Below the pieces are notes generated by a model. The model searched no databases and was not told the DNA's origin. It saw only the letters and a program-made list of their open reading frames with translations. The position numbers and the translations under genes were made by a program. From assembly GCF_026151205.1 (NCBI RefSeq), contig NC_087080.1:11703837-11767836 (forward strand): a DNA stretch of 64,000 bases. The letters are read 5' to 3'. Positions 1 through 23,080 of this stretch are shown here, piece after piece (position 1 is the stretch's first letter; each line of letters opens with the position of its first letter). The stretch comes from Bolinopsis microptera (Eukaryota > Ctenophora > Tentaculata > Lobata > Bolinopsidae).

Positions 1-62
1 TATTTGTCTTGTTCATTATAGAGTAGAGGTTTTAGTTTCAACTTACACATAACACATTTCAG

Positions 63-12043
<11,981 letters not shown>

Positions 12044-13124
12044 AAATGTATTTCGTCCAATCAGAATATATGCAACTATTTTCCGCAGATTTAAGTGTAT
12101 CTAATTTTAGATCAATGTAAAGTAAATCTTGAAGTTTATAAGATAGGTTTGTTCTTTTTCTAAGAATTAAAGAATTGTAGATCTTGCCCACAAGATCTGT
12201 AAATATTTGACATAATTTATCTCCAGAAAATGTAACGAATGGATCGCCCGTGCGTTTCCTGACGGGCAGTAATCCTTGAAGAGCAGACATTTCTACCTGG
12301 ACAACTTCGTTTAATTGTGTTATATATAATAATGTGTAAAGTATTATATGATTTCTTAGAGTATTGGGTATGCTGATTTTAATTTTTGTTTTGTCCTTTA
12401 TTTTTTAGGAGATTATTACTATTATCTATTAACCGTTTATTATGTTTTGATGTATCACGCGCAACAGTATATTTGTGTACATATTATTTTTGTTTGCTTA
12501 CTAGGCTAGTCTTGGTTGTTTATCTCATGATTGTAAGAATTAAGTTGTTATTTATTTTCTATTTTATTCATTCCTGTAATGTAAATAACGATCCACTCTA
12601 TTAGAAGAATGATTATATTATTTAACTTGAATTAATGAATTAAATTTAAAAAGATATCTATTATCTATACGACTTTGATGTTGAAGCTGGAGAGTAGCTA
12701 TTGAAATGATTTTGCTTATTTTTTACTGTTTCTTATCTAATGCAGTACAAATATCACAGATGAAATAGCATAAAGCGACCGTTTTTAGTGTCAACCTTAT
12801 CTAGCGACTAGCTTTGTTTTCATTAAAATTTTTTAGTATAATTAAGTTGCTAGTTTTGTGCATTGTACGACACTTTACCAGCCATTGCATTTGTATTTAA
12901 ATTTCATATTATCTCTGCTCTTGTGACGATAGTAACCATTCTTGCTAAGGTAGCAGTTTTATTGTAATATGTTAACTGATTGTGATATGACAGAAAAAGG
13001 CGTTATTTTTGTGCAAAAGATAATAATAAATTGCAATTTTCGTTTCATACTATCAACACACACAGTTCTGTAACATAGTTCTGTAACACACACAGTTCTG
13101 TAACACACACAGATCTGTAACACA
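12044..13124. other. Tail-to-tail intergenic region between SAMHD1-like and SLC18B1-like genes
   Basis: AT-rich, no convincing ORF. A TTTATT (AATAAA on the minus strand) at about 12958 lies 165 nt past the SLC18B1 stop and is its best poly(A) signal; AATAAA on the plus strand at about 13025 could serve SAMHD1 only with a 1-kb 3' UTR. At 13068-13120 ACACACAGTTCTGTAAC is imperfectly repeated. Confidence 0.6.
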
Positions 13125-16100
13125 TCAGTTACCGTAATTTCGTACTTCGCCGTTGTCTATAAGAGGATTGGATTCAGAGAAGCTGAGTTTAGCTCTCTTA
13201 GCTTCTCTCTTCACTCTCCACACAACTATACACCACCAGATCACCAGGACTGTCTGGACGAGGAATGCAAAGGATATGTAGGTGGTTGAGAGACCAAAAC
13301 TCAATCTCTCTGCTATAACTCCTGATGGGAGGGAGTATTCAAGAGGAGTGTTAAGGGGAGTAGGGAGTAGGGAGTAGGGAGTAGGGAGTAGGGAGTAGGG
13401 AGTAGGGAGTAGGGAGTGTTTAAGGTTGACTATATGCCATTAAAGAGAAAGCGAGGAGTGAGGAAGTGAGGTCTCCTCGGACTACATTAAACTAATTCCT
13501 TCCTTAAAATTCAAAAGCTTAAGTTTTGCAAACCGGACATAGCAGATCCAATGCAGCCTCCCAGAGGGAAGGAAGCGCAGTAAATAGAGGTGATGTAGTT
13601 CTTCACAGCTTGAGGCATTTTCCCAAACTTAACCTGGTAAAATATATCCTTTAGAGTGATTTGAAACGTAGCCTGTTGCATCTCTGTCTAATCTGATCAA
13701 AATCATTATCCGTTCTAAATAAGAATCTAAGAAATCTCAATTTACTGGACTATCAAGCTCCGCTATATATTGCTTACCGTGTATATGTCGAACATTATGA
13801 GAAGTCCAGGATAACATCCGAGGGGAACCAAAACACCAATAACACCCAGAGCTACAAGTAATTGTGTTTTGGATGCCGTTAATACACCCTGAAAAGATAT
13901 TAATGCTAAATGCTTATAAATACCGAATTAAGTTTATTAACAATTTAATAATCTTTTATAGATTTAAGTTTTAATAAAACTACAAAAACAAACTAAAGTA
14001 AAAGTGACTTGTTCTAGGTAGGTATGAAAAACTTACGGCCATAAAAGGAGCGGGACCTAGGAACCAATAGGAAACAGGGAGAAGGAATGCAGAAGCAGCC
14101 ATGAAGACGTAGGGGTTGAGTTTGTCCATAAGGTGGCCTAGGACGGGGGCTGTGATGCAGATACCAGCGGTGTTGATTAGGAGAGCAAAGCCAGCAAATG
14201 TGGGTCCTGCGTTAAACGTTTCCTGGGAGAGGAGGTAAATCCGTAAATTGTAAATGGTTAAGTTGGTGAAAACGAGTTTAATCGCTGACGGTTTGAATTG
14301 AAATAGTCTTCTGGAGATTAGAAAACATGTTGTTTAACGCTAAACCTCAAATTGCAACTAAAACATACAAGTAATTAGATGGAAATACAAAACATGATCC
14401 ATGTACTCTGTTTCTCATTTCGACACGCACTCTAGTTCGATAACTTAAGATCGCCAGAAATCACCCTGTCGAACTTCTATATTCGGTACGTCGTGTCGAA
14501 CTAAAGTCCAGGTAGCGTACTCTAGTTCGACAAATGTGATCTAATATAACGGATATTTGATATTACATTAACAGTTATTGTTTATACCTGTACGTAAGGA
14601 GAGAGGATCGGAATATAAAAGTTAAATAGGATCATACAAGCCGCTGAGTGCCAGGCTGGGAACCAAACTGTCACTTCCTTCAGTACACTGAAATTAAAAG
14701 ACTTAAATTCACGAACAATAATCGAACATGGTTGTTAGTTAAATCATAGTCGGTCTTTGTTGATTGAAAATTCAACAACTTTATGGCATTTATATTTTGC
14801 GCTATTATATTCAAAATATATTAACAAGATATTAAGGTAATATGTATTAACAAAAAGTAACAGGAAAATGTAAAAATGACAAAGCGGAACTCGAAATGAT
14901 TATTGACTATTTAATGAAATATCACATAATGAATACAGAATAATTGATAAGCAAACTTATTATGATTAACTCACCTAAACAGGTTCCCCCCATCCTCATC
15001 CTTTGTAGTATCCACATTAGTAACCCCAAAGAAGGTTCCGATCAGAACCACAGTTACTGCACATGCTGTCACGACGAAAGACAGGTAAAAACCCCCTGCC
15101 TGTAGAGTGTAATGGAATGTGTAACCTTGCATACCTTATCGGACTTTATTTTGTTTCTAACGGGAATTAATTAAACGTTAGAGGCCTTATTAGCGTTCAT
15201 TATAATGTCCGTTCAAAATTATGTCCGTTCACACAATTTCCGGTCAAATAACGTCCGATAAATATAATTTGGTATATAACAATCACATATTGATTGATAC
15301 CCAGTTTTTATTTTTCAATTGATGAACTGTATTTTAATGCTTTCTTTAAGGCCGCATTCTGGAAAGTGAAAACAAACATTCATTTATATTTATCGGGAAT
15401 AGCATGTTAAAAAGTATGTTAAAAAATACCACCTAAAGCCGAATAAAAATAACGCACCTCGTAGAAAACTCCTCCAAGGAAAGGAGAAAAAGCAACAGCC
15501 AGATTGAGGGAGGTTTCTATGATAGATGTGGTGAGTGCTATGTTGTTAGGGTAGATCTTCGCAGTTATAGCAAATGCTATCACGTCTATTACTCCACCAT
15601 TGGCTCCCTGTGAAGTAATATTTATGAACGAGCAATTAAATATGGTAATTAATGTAGTTGATAGTGGCAAGTACATAAAGATATTTGGTATAAAATTGTA
15701 GTACGCCACAGTTAAGAGGGGGGGGGGGGGTTCACCCTGATTTTTTTGTGAAACTTGGTTTCGAAATAGCAGTTGTCCAACAAACTAAGACCGGTGACCG
15801 AACTTTTGAGGGGGTCCCGGACCCCAACCGCCAAACGGTGCCTGCGGGGCAGCCACGCCCATATTTGGTCCAAATTAGGCCAAATTTAACCAAATACCCT
15901 GAACATGCCCAAAACCCAGATTTTAGGTGCTCTACTTGTAGTTAGTGGTCCCCTGAACTCGTATACGAATTTTCATCAAGATTGAACAAAAAATGACTGA
16001 GTTATGAGCCAAAAACCATATGACCATATTTGGTCATACGCACCAAATTTGATCAATTTTGGCCCATAAATTGGTCAAATATCAATATTTTTGAATGAAA

Positions 16101-19100
16101 CCAACTTTATATGGAAGGTAAGCCTATACTACACATTCTCTATGATTATCAGCTCAATATCTACCTAACTGTGGATTCTGTGTTCAAATAATCGCAAAAA
16201 ATGAACAAAATCGCCCATATCTCAGTTCGCGATATTTGCAAAACTGACTTTGCTCAAAACAATAGAACTCAATAGGGTTTCAATATTTTTTCATGAAATT
16301 TTCAGAATCAACGTAGAATTGTCTCATGACCTTAAGTTTTGGGACAGAATTTTGAGTTAGGCCTTTAAAAAAATTTGGCGGCCAAATTCCAAAATTTGCA
16401 CTGCTAAATTTAATGAAGAGATATATGTTAATAGGAAAGGAGAACACGCAATAAATGTACAGTTCGTATGTGACATGAATATGGTCATCACAGCATGTTC
16501 TATACGGTGGCCTGGGTCAGTTCATGACAGCACGGTCTGGAAAATGAGCGAAATTTGCAGAAATCTCAGCACTTCATCTGTATCCGGTCGGCTAATTGGC
16601 GACTCGGGTTACCCGTTGCGTGAGAGACTTATCGTTCCATTTCTGGATCCAAAATCAGAGGCAGAGAAAAGGTTCAATAAGTCCTTGAAACGGTGTAGAT
16701 GTGTTATAGAACGAACAAATGGGGTGGTCAAATCACGATGGCGATGTCTTGACAGTAAAAATACGGGTGGTTTGCAATTCAAACCAAAAATTAGTTGCGA
16801 TATCATTGCTGCATGCGTTGTATTTCATAATTACTGCCGTAATAGGAGAATTCGTGATCCAGAAATTTTGCCACACATTCTTCAAGATATGAGAGAAGAG
16901 CAAGCTGAACAATCCCGGCGGGCTGCCCCTCCAAGGCAGCCGAACGAGGCGGAAGAAATCAGAAAAGGAATTAATGTACGGAATAATATTGTTAATGATT
17001 ACTTTTCTTGATAAATGATAACTTTAAAATCCTTTTTAGAACCCTGAATTATTGTTCAAATTGTTCAATTCAATCAACTTGCAATGAAATTTGGGATATT
17101 AAGTAAAAACTTACAATTCTAAGGTTGGTCTTAACCAAACTTAAAAAAATTAGCAAAAAATAAAAAATTAGAAGCAACTTAAGCAAACAAGAAATGCGGC
17201 CGCATGGATGGCCGCTCAATTTCCCGATCTGTGATGGCGTATTTATCATATTCCATACAACCTGGGGACGGCCCAGTCTTTACTGTTTATATAAACATGC
17301 AAATATGGCGAAGTGACATGCCGAGCGCCGAGCGCCGCCCAGTTAATATAATTCTATATTGAATTTGAAAATCGTGTATACTTCTATGTAACCATATGTT
17401 TATTGTTTATGCAACCTGACAAGGATCTGTGCAAAATAGTATTAGTAATACTAACTCAAAATAATAATAATATGCTATTAATTAGTGCCTAGTGTGCAGT
17501 GGGATACGTACATGATGAAATTAATAATGGCAATGCACTTGGTTGGTTCAGCGCCGCGCGCCAACAATTATATAATTCAGATTGTCACGCAAAATAACTT
17601 TGCGCAGGTAGTCACGTGGGCGATAACAGTGCTCGCAGGCACGTACGGTCGCACACTCGCAGGCACCGTCGCAAAGCTACCATATTAAAAAAAACCTCGA
17701 TCGCTAACCCTTGTCCTTGACTCTTTTGTGCCTTCGGCACTTTGAGTCATGGATCGGGAAAAATAGCTCTTAAGTTGAAACTAAGCAAAAATCGAAGTAA
17801 AAACTTAGTTCAAAAATTTTGCTTGAAAATTTGCTAACTTTGTTACTTAAGTTGGTTTTCGGAACGGATTTTAGCAAAAAAGGGAAACTAAGCAATAATT
17901 ACTACTAAGTTTCATTTCGGAAAGGACCCCCAGATAGTATTTTATGGTATAAATTTAAAAGTTGTTCGGTATGGTTTACTAATGTCCTCGTAATTAAAAT
18001 GAACTGTTACCCTCAATAATCGAGACTAATAAATGAGTCTGAATCTTATTTTCAGAATATGTAATATCATTGATATTACATATTTTGAAAATAAAATTCA
18101 GATTCTTTAAATAACTGATAGATGCAGATGATAAGAATGACTCTGAACAGTTTCATTTCTAAAGAAAGCACTCAAAAGTGTTTTTTGAGATATGCAACTG
18201 TTAGGTGTTGGTGATATTAATTTGAAGATCAGTTTCTAATTACCTGAATGAGTCTAAGGAGGACTATAAGACAAATAAACCACGTGTTAGATGTCACGTG
18301 ACCTAGGGCAGCACTGAGAAACGTCACCACCGCTAACATACCTGGGGTTGATATTCAGTAATATAATCAAAAGTGTCTCTAATATCAAAATGTTATTCGT
18401 TAGGTTTATATTAGTCTGTAAAACAATCTTTGGGGTTAATAACACGATCCCTGTTGTTTTAGGGTTATGATCCATCATCAGGGGTCGACTGAGGGACGGT
18501 TTTTGGGCGAGGACTCGGTCGACCATCATAGACTCTATAACACAGACTGTATAATAAAAGTTAAAACTCGGTGCCTTTTAGTATATTATATAGCTGGGTA
18601 TAAACATTAAACATACCTGTTGATATGAGGAGCATAGTTTTAGCACTGTATTTGTCCAGAAGTTTGCCAGCAATAGGACACACTATGATGTAACACAGAG
18701 GTACACATGCCAGAATAATTCCTGAATATTAGTCATAGAGAGTATAGTACGAAAAAATATGGATCGATTTAGTTGTTTGATTGAGACTTCTTAAGCAGCT
18801 TTTCAAATTATAATATACAATATGGGCAGATAAACCTAATGTATTAAAAGTAAAGTTGAATTAAACAACCGCTCACCAGTGCTGGCAGCTCCAATGCCTC
18901 TGTCCATGTTGTAGATGGGGAGGAAGGCTCCGGGTAAGGTATAAAGAGCATAGGACACAAACAGGGACAAGTTTATCAACACAAATGTACACAACCTGCA
19001 AGGTTTTAGGTTTGATGCTTACAAGGTTGGATATCAAATGAAAGATTACAATTTTTGTAAATTGCGAAAGTCGATAAAATTATTGAATGTGGTGAGTGAT

Positions 19101-19200
19101 ACCTACAAAACATTCTAAACGTAACTTACTTTTGGAAGGATGATGGTTCGGGAGTGTTTGGTTCACACATACTAACCCGCTCACTTATACTGACCCTCAT
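13125..19200 (-). CDS. SLC18B1-like: MFS transporter, SLC18B1-like (vesicular polyamine transporter family), 11 exons
   Basis: Exons in transcript order: 19200-19130, 18995-18877, 18721-18617, 18341-18244, 15607-15458, 15099-14975, 14687-14588, 14222-14037, 13888-13778, 13633-13534, 13321-13125; all GT-AG, phases consistent, 453 aa. TM1 starts at LCTFVLINLSLFVSYAL. The loop after TM2 has GKLLDKYSAKTM, the MFS motif A. Exon 5 (GGVIDVIAFAIT, YPNNIA, GGVFYE) matches the SLC18B1 region with PNNIA and GG.LY. Exon 8 repeats motif A in the second half (GHLMDKLNPY). Both tails are cytosolic; the C-terminus has SFSESNPLID, an acidic ExxxPLI dileucine-type sorting signal, as expected for a vesicle or lysosome protein. 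SLC18B1 is a proton antiporter of polyamines or monoamines; the substrate here is unknown. The 2.6-kb intron 4 hosts Harbinger/MITE DNA. Confidence 0.9.
13355..13418. repeat. (GTAGGGA)n heptanucleotide tandem repeat
   Basis: About nine perfect 7-bp units in the last intron of the SLC18B1-like gene, 30 bp from the acceptor-side end of its last exon. Unit length equals that of the large satellite at 57427 but the sequence differs. Confidence 0.95.
15133..15261. mobile_element. MITE with TTATCGGAC ends
   Basis: Inverted ends TTATCGGACTTTATTTTG and GTCAAATAACGTCCGATAA, with internal direct repeats of AATGTCCGTTCAAAAT. A related copy in the opposite orientation lies at about 45722-45842, and single ends (TTATCGGACGTGAT) at 47139 and 47849. 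Located in intron 5 of the SLC18B1-like gene. Confidence 0.6.
15713..16410 (-). mobile_element. Poly-G-ended MITE, copy A (one end lost)
   Basis: Starts TTAAGAGG plus a G tract, then TTCACCCTGATTTTT, and matches the complete copy at 23081-23897 in reverse orientation over about 700 bp, ending at GCTAAATTTA just before the distal terminal repeat would begin. The next base starts the transposase frame, so the distal terminal repeat is replaced by transposase coding sequence. Confidence 0.8.
16412..17011 (+). pseudogene. PIF/Harbinger (HARBI1-like) transposase, N-terminally truncated
   Basis: Open for 199 codons from NEEIYVNRKGEHAINVQ to NDYFS. First Met at 16475, but coding similarity clearly starts upstream: YVNRKG..INVQFVCD precedes it. 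DDE catalytic residues visible: D of FVCD, D of GDSGYP, E of VIERTNG; WPGSVHDS, KSRWRCL and HNYC are family signatures. Harbinger transposases are about 350-400 aa, so the N-terminal part is missing, cut exactly where the MITE copy begins. The element also needs a Myb-like partner, not seen. The plus-strand reading is antisense to the host SLC18B1 gene. The intact C-terminal frame suggests recent damage. Confidence 0.8.
17012..18243. other. Transposon-derived intron sequence, no gene
   Basis: Continuation of intron 4 of the SLC18B1-like gene. GAGCAACTT-, AAACTAAGCAA- and CTTAAGTTGG-type motifs recur near 17122-17190 and 17765-17905, and TTTCCCGATC (17220) faces GGATCGGGAAA (17752) in inverted orientation, so 17220-17762 may be a separate insertion. 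GCCTTCGGCAC near 17730 is a small hairpin. No long ORF belongs to a recognised family. Confidence 0.4.
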
Positions 19201-19672
19201 CGTGGAGCTATAACAAAACTACTACAATTGGTAATATTTACTGAATATTTACTGAATATTTCATAATCACAGTCATGACACGTATAACATATGCAGTGGG
19301 TATGAATTTATATTTTAGAACAGTTATTACAGAACAGTCACAGAACCCTAAACAGCAAACATGAAAACATTATGCGAGCCACTAATGTAAAGTATGAAGT
19401 ATGATCTAATAATTCAAATTATAATTATTTAGCTTCGTCAGAGTTTTGTCGCCACTATACACTGAACGTTTTCTAGATTAAGCCGTTCGTAAATTACTCA
19501 CAAACACACAATTAACCCACACAATAATTGGGATTATTGCGATTATATGTGCCTGCCTGGTGACCTGGTTAATACGGATTGCAGATAATATTATGTAGGT
19601 ACTTTCTAGAAAACTTGATAAAAGATAAACTTCAGCTTAGCTGTATTATCTTTAGATATTAATTATCATATA
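19201..19672. other. Upstream region of SLC18B1-like gene
   Basis: AT-rich, no ORF of note. It should contain the minus-strand promoter and 5' UTR; no clear TATA box at a convincing distance from the ATG at 19200 was found. Confidence 0.3.
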
Positions 19673-19860
19673 AAATGTGCATGTTTATCATTCTCAATGT
19701 TTTAACTACACTGATCACAACTAGTCACAAGGAATACTCAGAAATTCCAACTTGCCCACTTTATGGCGATGGTTTTAATTTTAAACTGAAAAATTTGCAG
19801 CCGCAGAAAATGGCGGTTCATTCAAAGCAGGATGAAGTAGGATATTTTTTCCGTAAGTGA
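19673..19860 (+). repeat. Direct repeat, copy 1 of a ~190-bp sequence
   Basis: Matches 21008-21200 at roughly 85-90% by eye (TTTGCAGCCGCAGAAA, GGCGGTTCATTCAAAGCAGG shared). The two copies flank the 1.06-kb TIR element at 19902-20964. GC-rich core (CAGCCGCAGAAA.TGGCGG); a third partial match AAAATTGCAGAAAATGGCGG is at 21309. Possibly subterminal parts of a larger transposon. Confidence 0.75.
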
Positions 19861-19901
19861 CAAGAAATGGAACCCGTCTAACTCTGGTACAGATATATAC
19901 A

Positions 19902-20964
19902 TACCTTACTCGGGAATATTATAGCGGGTTAATTTATGACTGGGAAAATTAATGACCGGGAAAAATATGGCGGACTTTCCCAAAACCCGCCAAATTATCC
20001 CGGTCATGTATTTACCGGTGGCCGACCTTTCAAGTTTTTTTTCAGAGGTCAACAAATTTTCAACCGAAATTTCTGTTTTTGTTACTTGTTAAAGAAGTTA
20101 TTTCAATTTACAGTTATTGATATTACTCAGAAATAGAAAAAAAGACACGTCTATTTAAAGGAAAATAAATCTAAGCAATAATAAGTCAAATCTTCATTAA
20201 AGCGTATTCTCATTCTCAAAATCGCTAATGTCCCCGCCATTGTCATTATTGATATCCCCCTGAGCTGCTGGCCGTCAAATTCGAAGTTGTATTGTTGTCT
20301 TAACAAGACTTTCATTTTGTCCGCTAATGGGGCTACTGCTCTGAAGGTCAGCCGGAGCTTAATTTCCTGCCCACCGCTTGGTATTGGGGAACGTCTTGGC
20401 TTTGCATCTTCAACTGCTCCAGTAATCAATCCACCGTGGACCATGAAATAGTGGCACAGTTTACTCACTTCTAGCGGGATGTGGCCACAAGTTACTTTAA
20501 CGGGAAAAACTCCCTCTTTCTTTAGTCTACACACTGCACACGAGAAGCGATCAATCTTTAGAGACATTATTATTATAATATATATTATATATTATTATTA
20601 TTTTCGTTTTCTTCTATAACATATAAATTGTTTTCTTCTCTACGATTCACTGATTCATGGGCAAGAGAAGTGAGAATCACGGTCCACCCTGAAATCTGAT
20701 TTCTATAACCAAATTGTGATTTTTATAACGAAATTATGGTAGCAACCGCCAATAAAGTGACAGCCCTCCATCCACTGCTTCAAAAGTTTTCTCTAGCACA
20801 TATGAGACTTCAGGTAAAATATGATGATCACCACCCCCTTGGAACCCCATAATCTGAGTCGGCGGGTTTTTTTATGACTGGTAAAATTTTTGACCGGGAA
20901 AAATATGGCGGAAACTTCCAAAACCCACCACTTTATCCCGGTTATAATATTCCCGAGTAAGGTA
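19902..20964. mobile_element. TIR DNA transposon, 1.06 kb, with HIRAN-like ORF
   Basis: Perfect 22-bp terminal inverted repeats (left 19902-19923 beginning TACCTTACTCGGGAATATT, right 20943-20964), each followed inward by a direct repeat: GACCGGGAAAAATATGGCGG near 19948 and 20890, and CAAAACC.CCA..TTATCCCGGT. The same block thus occurs at both ends in the same orientation inside inverted tips. It encodes one small ORF on the minus strand. Confidence 0.7.
20151..20567 (-). CDS. Small transposon-borne HIRAN-like domain protein
   Basis: 138 aa, ATG at 20567. The segment GHIPLEVSKLCHYFMVHGG followed by ITGAV and RRSPIPSGGQEI resembles the second half of HIRAN-type domains (GhvP.e.S..f..FL..GG.I...V..RR...GGLEIP), a pattern that recurs in invertebrate transposon proteins. 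CAVCRLKKEG upstream has two Cys but no full zinc site. HIRAN domains bind single-stranded 3' DNA ends, so a role in handling transposon ends is conceivable. A decayed relative lies at 60200-60334. Function is not established. Confidence 0.45.
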   Translation of the reverse strand: MSLKIDRFSCAVCRLKKEGVFPVKVTCGHIPLEVSKLCHYFMVHGGLITGAVEDAKPRRSPIPSGGQEIKLRLTFRAVAPLADKMKVLLRQQYNFEFDGQQLRGISIMTMAGTLAILRMRIRFNEDLTYYCLDLFSFK

Positions 20965-21007
20965 GATAAATATATATCGTCTCGCTTTATATATAGTAAG
21001 ATATACA

Positions 21008-21200
21008 ATGTACATGTTTATGATGCTCAATGTTTTAACTGCACTCACAACTTCACAAGGAATACTCAAAAATTCAAACTTGCCCACTTCATGGCGATGG
21101 TTTTTAAGATGAAAAATTTGCAGCCGCAGAAATTGGCGGTTCATTCAAAGCAGGATGAAGTAGAATATTTTTTCCGTAATATAAGCGACAAGAAATGTTC
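21008..21200 (+). repeat. Direct repeat, copy 2 of the ~190-bp sequence
   Basis: Partner of 19673-19860 in the same orientation, 1.34 kb away, with the TIR element between them. Minor indels disrupt any shared reading frame, so it is probably non-coding. Confidence 0.75.
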
Positions 21201-21442
21201 ACAAACGAGTTAGCAAAGGTATTTATCGTGTTTGAACACAGGCTTACTCAAACATACCTAATAGTAATTAACCGCTGCATCATGCATATCAAAGGTTTTA
21301 AACTGAATAAAATTGCAGAAAATGGCGGTTATTGCAAAGCATGACGAAAAATTTCCTTGGAAACTGTGCTCGGCATTTGTTTACAAAATATTAAGGACCT
21401 ATATCCAGCTGGTACGTGGATATTACCATGAGAGTACGATTA

Positions 21443-21619
21443 AGGGGTCGTTCACATATTACGTAATCAGCCGAGGGGGTGGGGGGGGGGGGTTTGGTCG
21501 TCGATTACGTAATATTGCTGTCAGGATTACGGTTGATTACGGTTGATTATGGAGGGGGGAGGGGGTAAAAATTGCTAAAATGTTGATTACGTAATTATGT
21601 GAAGTGTGAACGACCCCTA
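21443..21619. mobile_element. MITE with AGGGGTCGTTCACA ends
   Basis: Ends AGGGGTCGTTCACA and TGTGAACGACCCCT are perfect inverted repeats, followed inward by ATTACGTAATC on both sides; TA flanks are present. A 13-G tract lies inside. A related interior fragment in reverse is at 22690-22765, and a second family member at 25517-25648. Confidence 0.75.
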
Positions 21620-21925
21620 CAACAATGGGCGATATAACTTAAGAAATATCGAGCAATGGTAATCTGATTACGGCTCTGCTCATCATGCAGCTGATAAGGA
21701 TTTGGTCATGTACAGTGTGAGTTGAAAATAATGTGTGGATTGTAAAAATCGATACATTTTTTTATGAAGGAACAAATTATGAAAAATGAATTGCTATCAG
21801 TTCATAAACGTTACAAATTGTATTCTTATATTATTATATATATATTACCTCTTATTTGATTCTAACTCATAATGTGGTTGATTTTTGGCATGAGTTTTCC
21901 AAAAAATTGTAAATTCGTCCTATAA

Positions 21926-22172
21926 ATGGGGTTCTCAAAAGAAGTAAAACTTGAGATTGTAAAGACCTATTGGATATGTGGAGCTGCAGTGTTACAAGTG
22001 CTCGGCGTCTCCTGCAAAGAAGGGACAAGTCCAAATTCTGCAAGCTCCATGATACAACGATTGTACGGCTTGTGAAGAAATTAGAGACAGGTTGCAGCTT
22101 GGTCAAAAATGGTAAAACTGGAAGACCAAAATAAGATCTGTCTGAAAAAAATGTCATGCGGGTAAAGAAATA
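21926..22172 (+). pseudogene. Mariner/Tc1-type transposase relic (helix-turn-helix part)
   Basis: Begins ATGGGGTTCTCAAAAGAAG; MGFSKEVKLEIVKTYW resembles the first helix of mariner-type DNA-binding domains. After frameshifts and stops, RLVKKLETGCSLVKNGKTG followed by RPK resembles the family's W..KF.ETGSV..K...GRPK segment. No catalytic domain follows. Short and badly decayed. Confidence 0.5.
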
Positions 22173-22377
22173 AATTGGAAAGTAGCCCAAGAAGATCAAC
22201 CCGAACATGTAAATTTTACAATGAGTAGCAAGCCTTATCATATTGCCGGTTATGTAAGATGGTACAGTGTCGGTGATTAAATTTAGGAAATAAGTAGCCG
22301 CCACTTCCCAATTGGTAATTGGAGATAAATCGCGATACCAGGTGAGAGATAAGAACCTCAGCTTCAGTTTCTGCATG

Positions 22378-22562
22378 CAGTAAAACCCCGATTTACCGCG
22401 CCCTGATTTACTGAAAACCCCGATTTACCGCGGTAATTTCTTTTCGCCCAAATAGGGCTCTACATACATAGTGTAAACAACCAAAACCCCGATTTACCGC
22501 AAATCCCGATTTACTGCGGTTTTTCTTTCTCCAAAACTCCGCAATAAATCGGGGTAATACTG
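22378..22562. mobile_element. Pogo/Tc1-like MITE, ~185 bp
   Basis: Ends CAGTAAAACCCCGATTTA and the inverted TAAATCGGGGTAATACTG, with four internal copies of CCCCGATTTACCGC. The CAGTA tip and TA flank fit pogo-type MITEs. No ORF. Confidence 0.6.
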
Positions 22563-23080
22563 TATCTGGCTTTTATCAAATCAGTTAACCCTAAAACGTT
22601 GCTTCTGAGTCTTGGTCATGATTATTCCAAATTTCACTTGAAATTGAAAACAATATTCAATTAATGATAGTCGCACAAGTCATGCACCCGTTACGTAATC
22701 AATATTTTATCAATTTTTACCCCCCTCCTCCCCTCCGTAATCAACCGTAATCAAATACTCACTTTTTGAAACAATTCAGGAAAACTGATTTTCGCTGGAG
22801 TGCGAGTAAAAAATCTACTCTTCTAAGCTAAGTGAAATCAAGTATTCATTTCGGGTCTACTAGTACTTTTCTATACACAAGGTCCTTTTTAAGGTCATTC
22901 TGGATCAGTATTGATCATGATGAGGTATGCAATTTTATCAGTAGGTCCAACCCTAGAGCAAAATTTCTAAATTACCCTCAGGCGCAAATATAATACGAAT
23001 TTTGTATTTCAGCCTCTGAACGTTGTAGGAGCCTCTCTTTTAGCTCAAACTAACTGCAATGGCCATATTTATCTACAAGC

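Noticed and set aside
21867-22376. 169-aa minus-strand ORF
   Set aside because: Antisense shadow of the mariner transposase relic and adjoining sequence.
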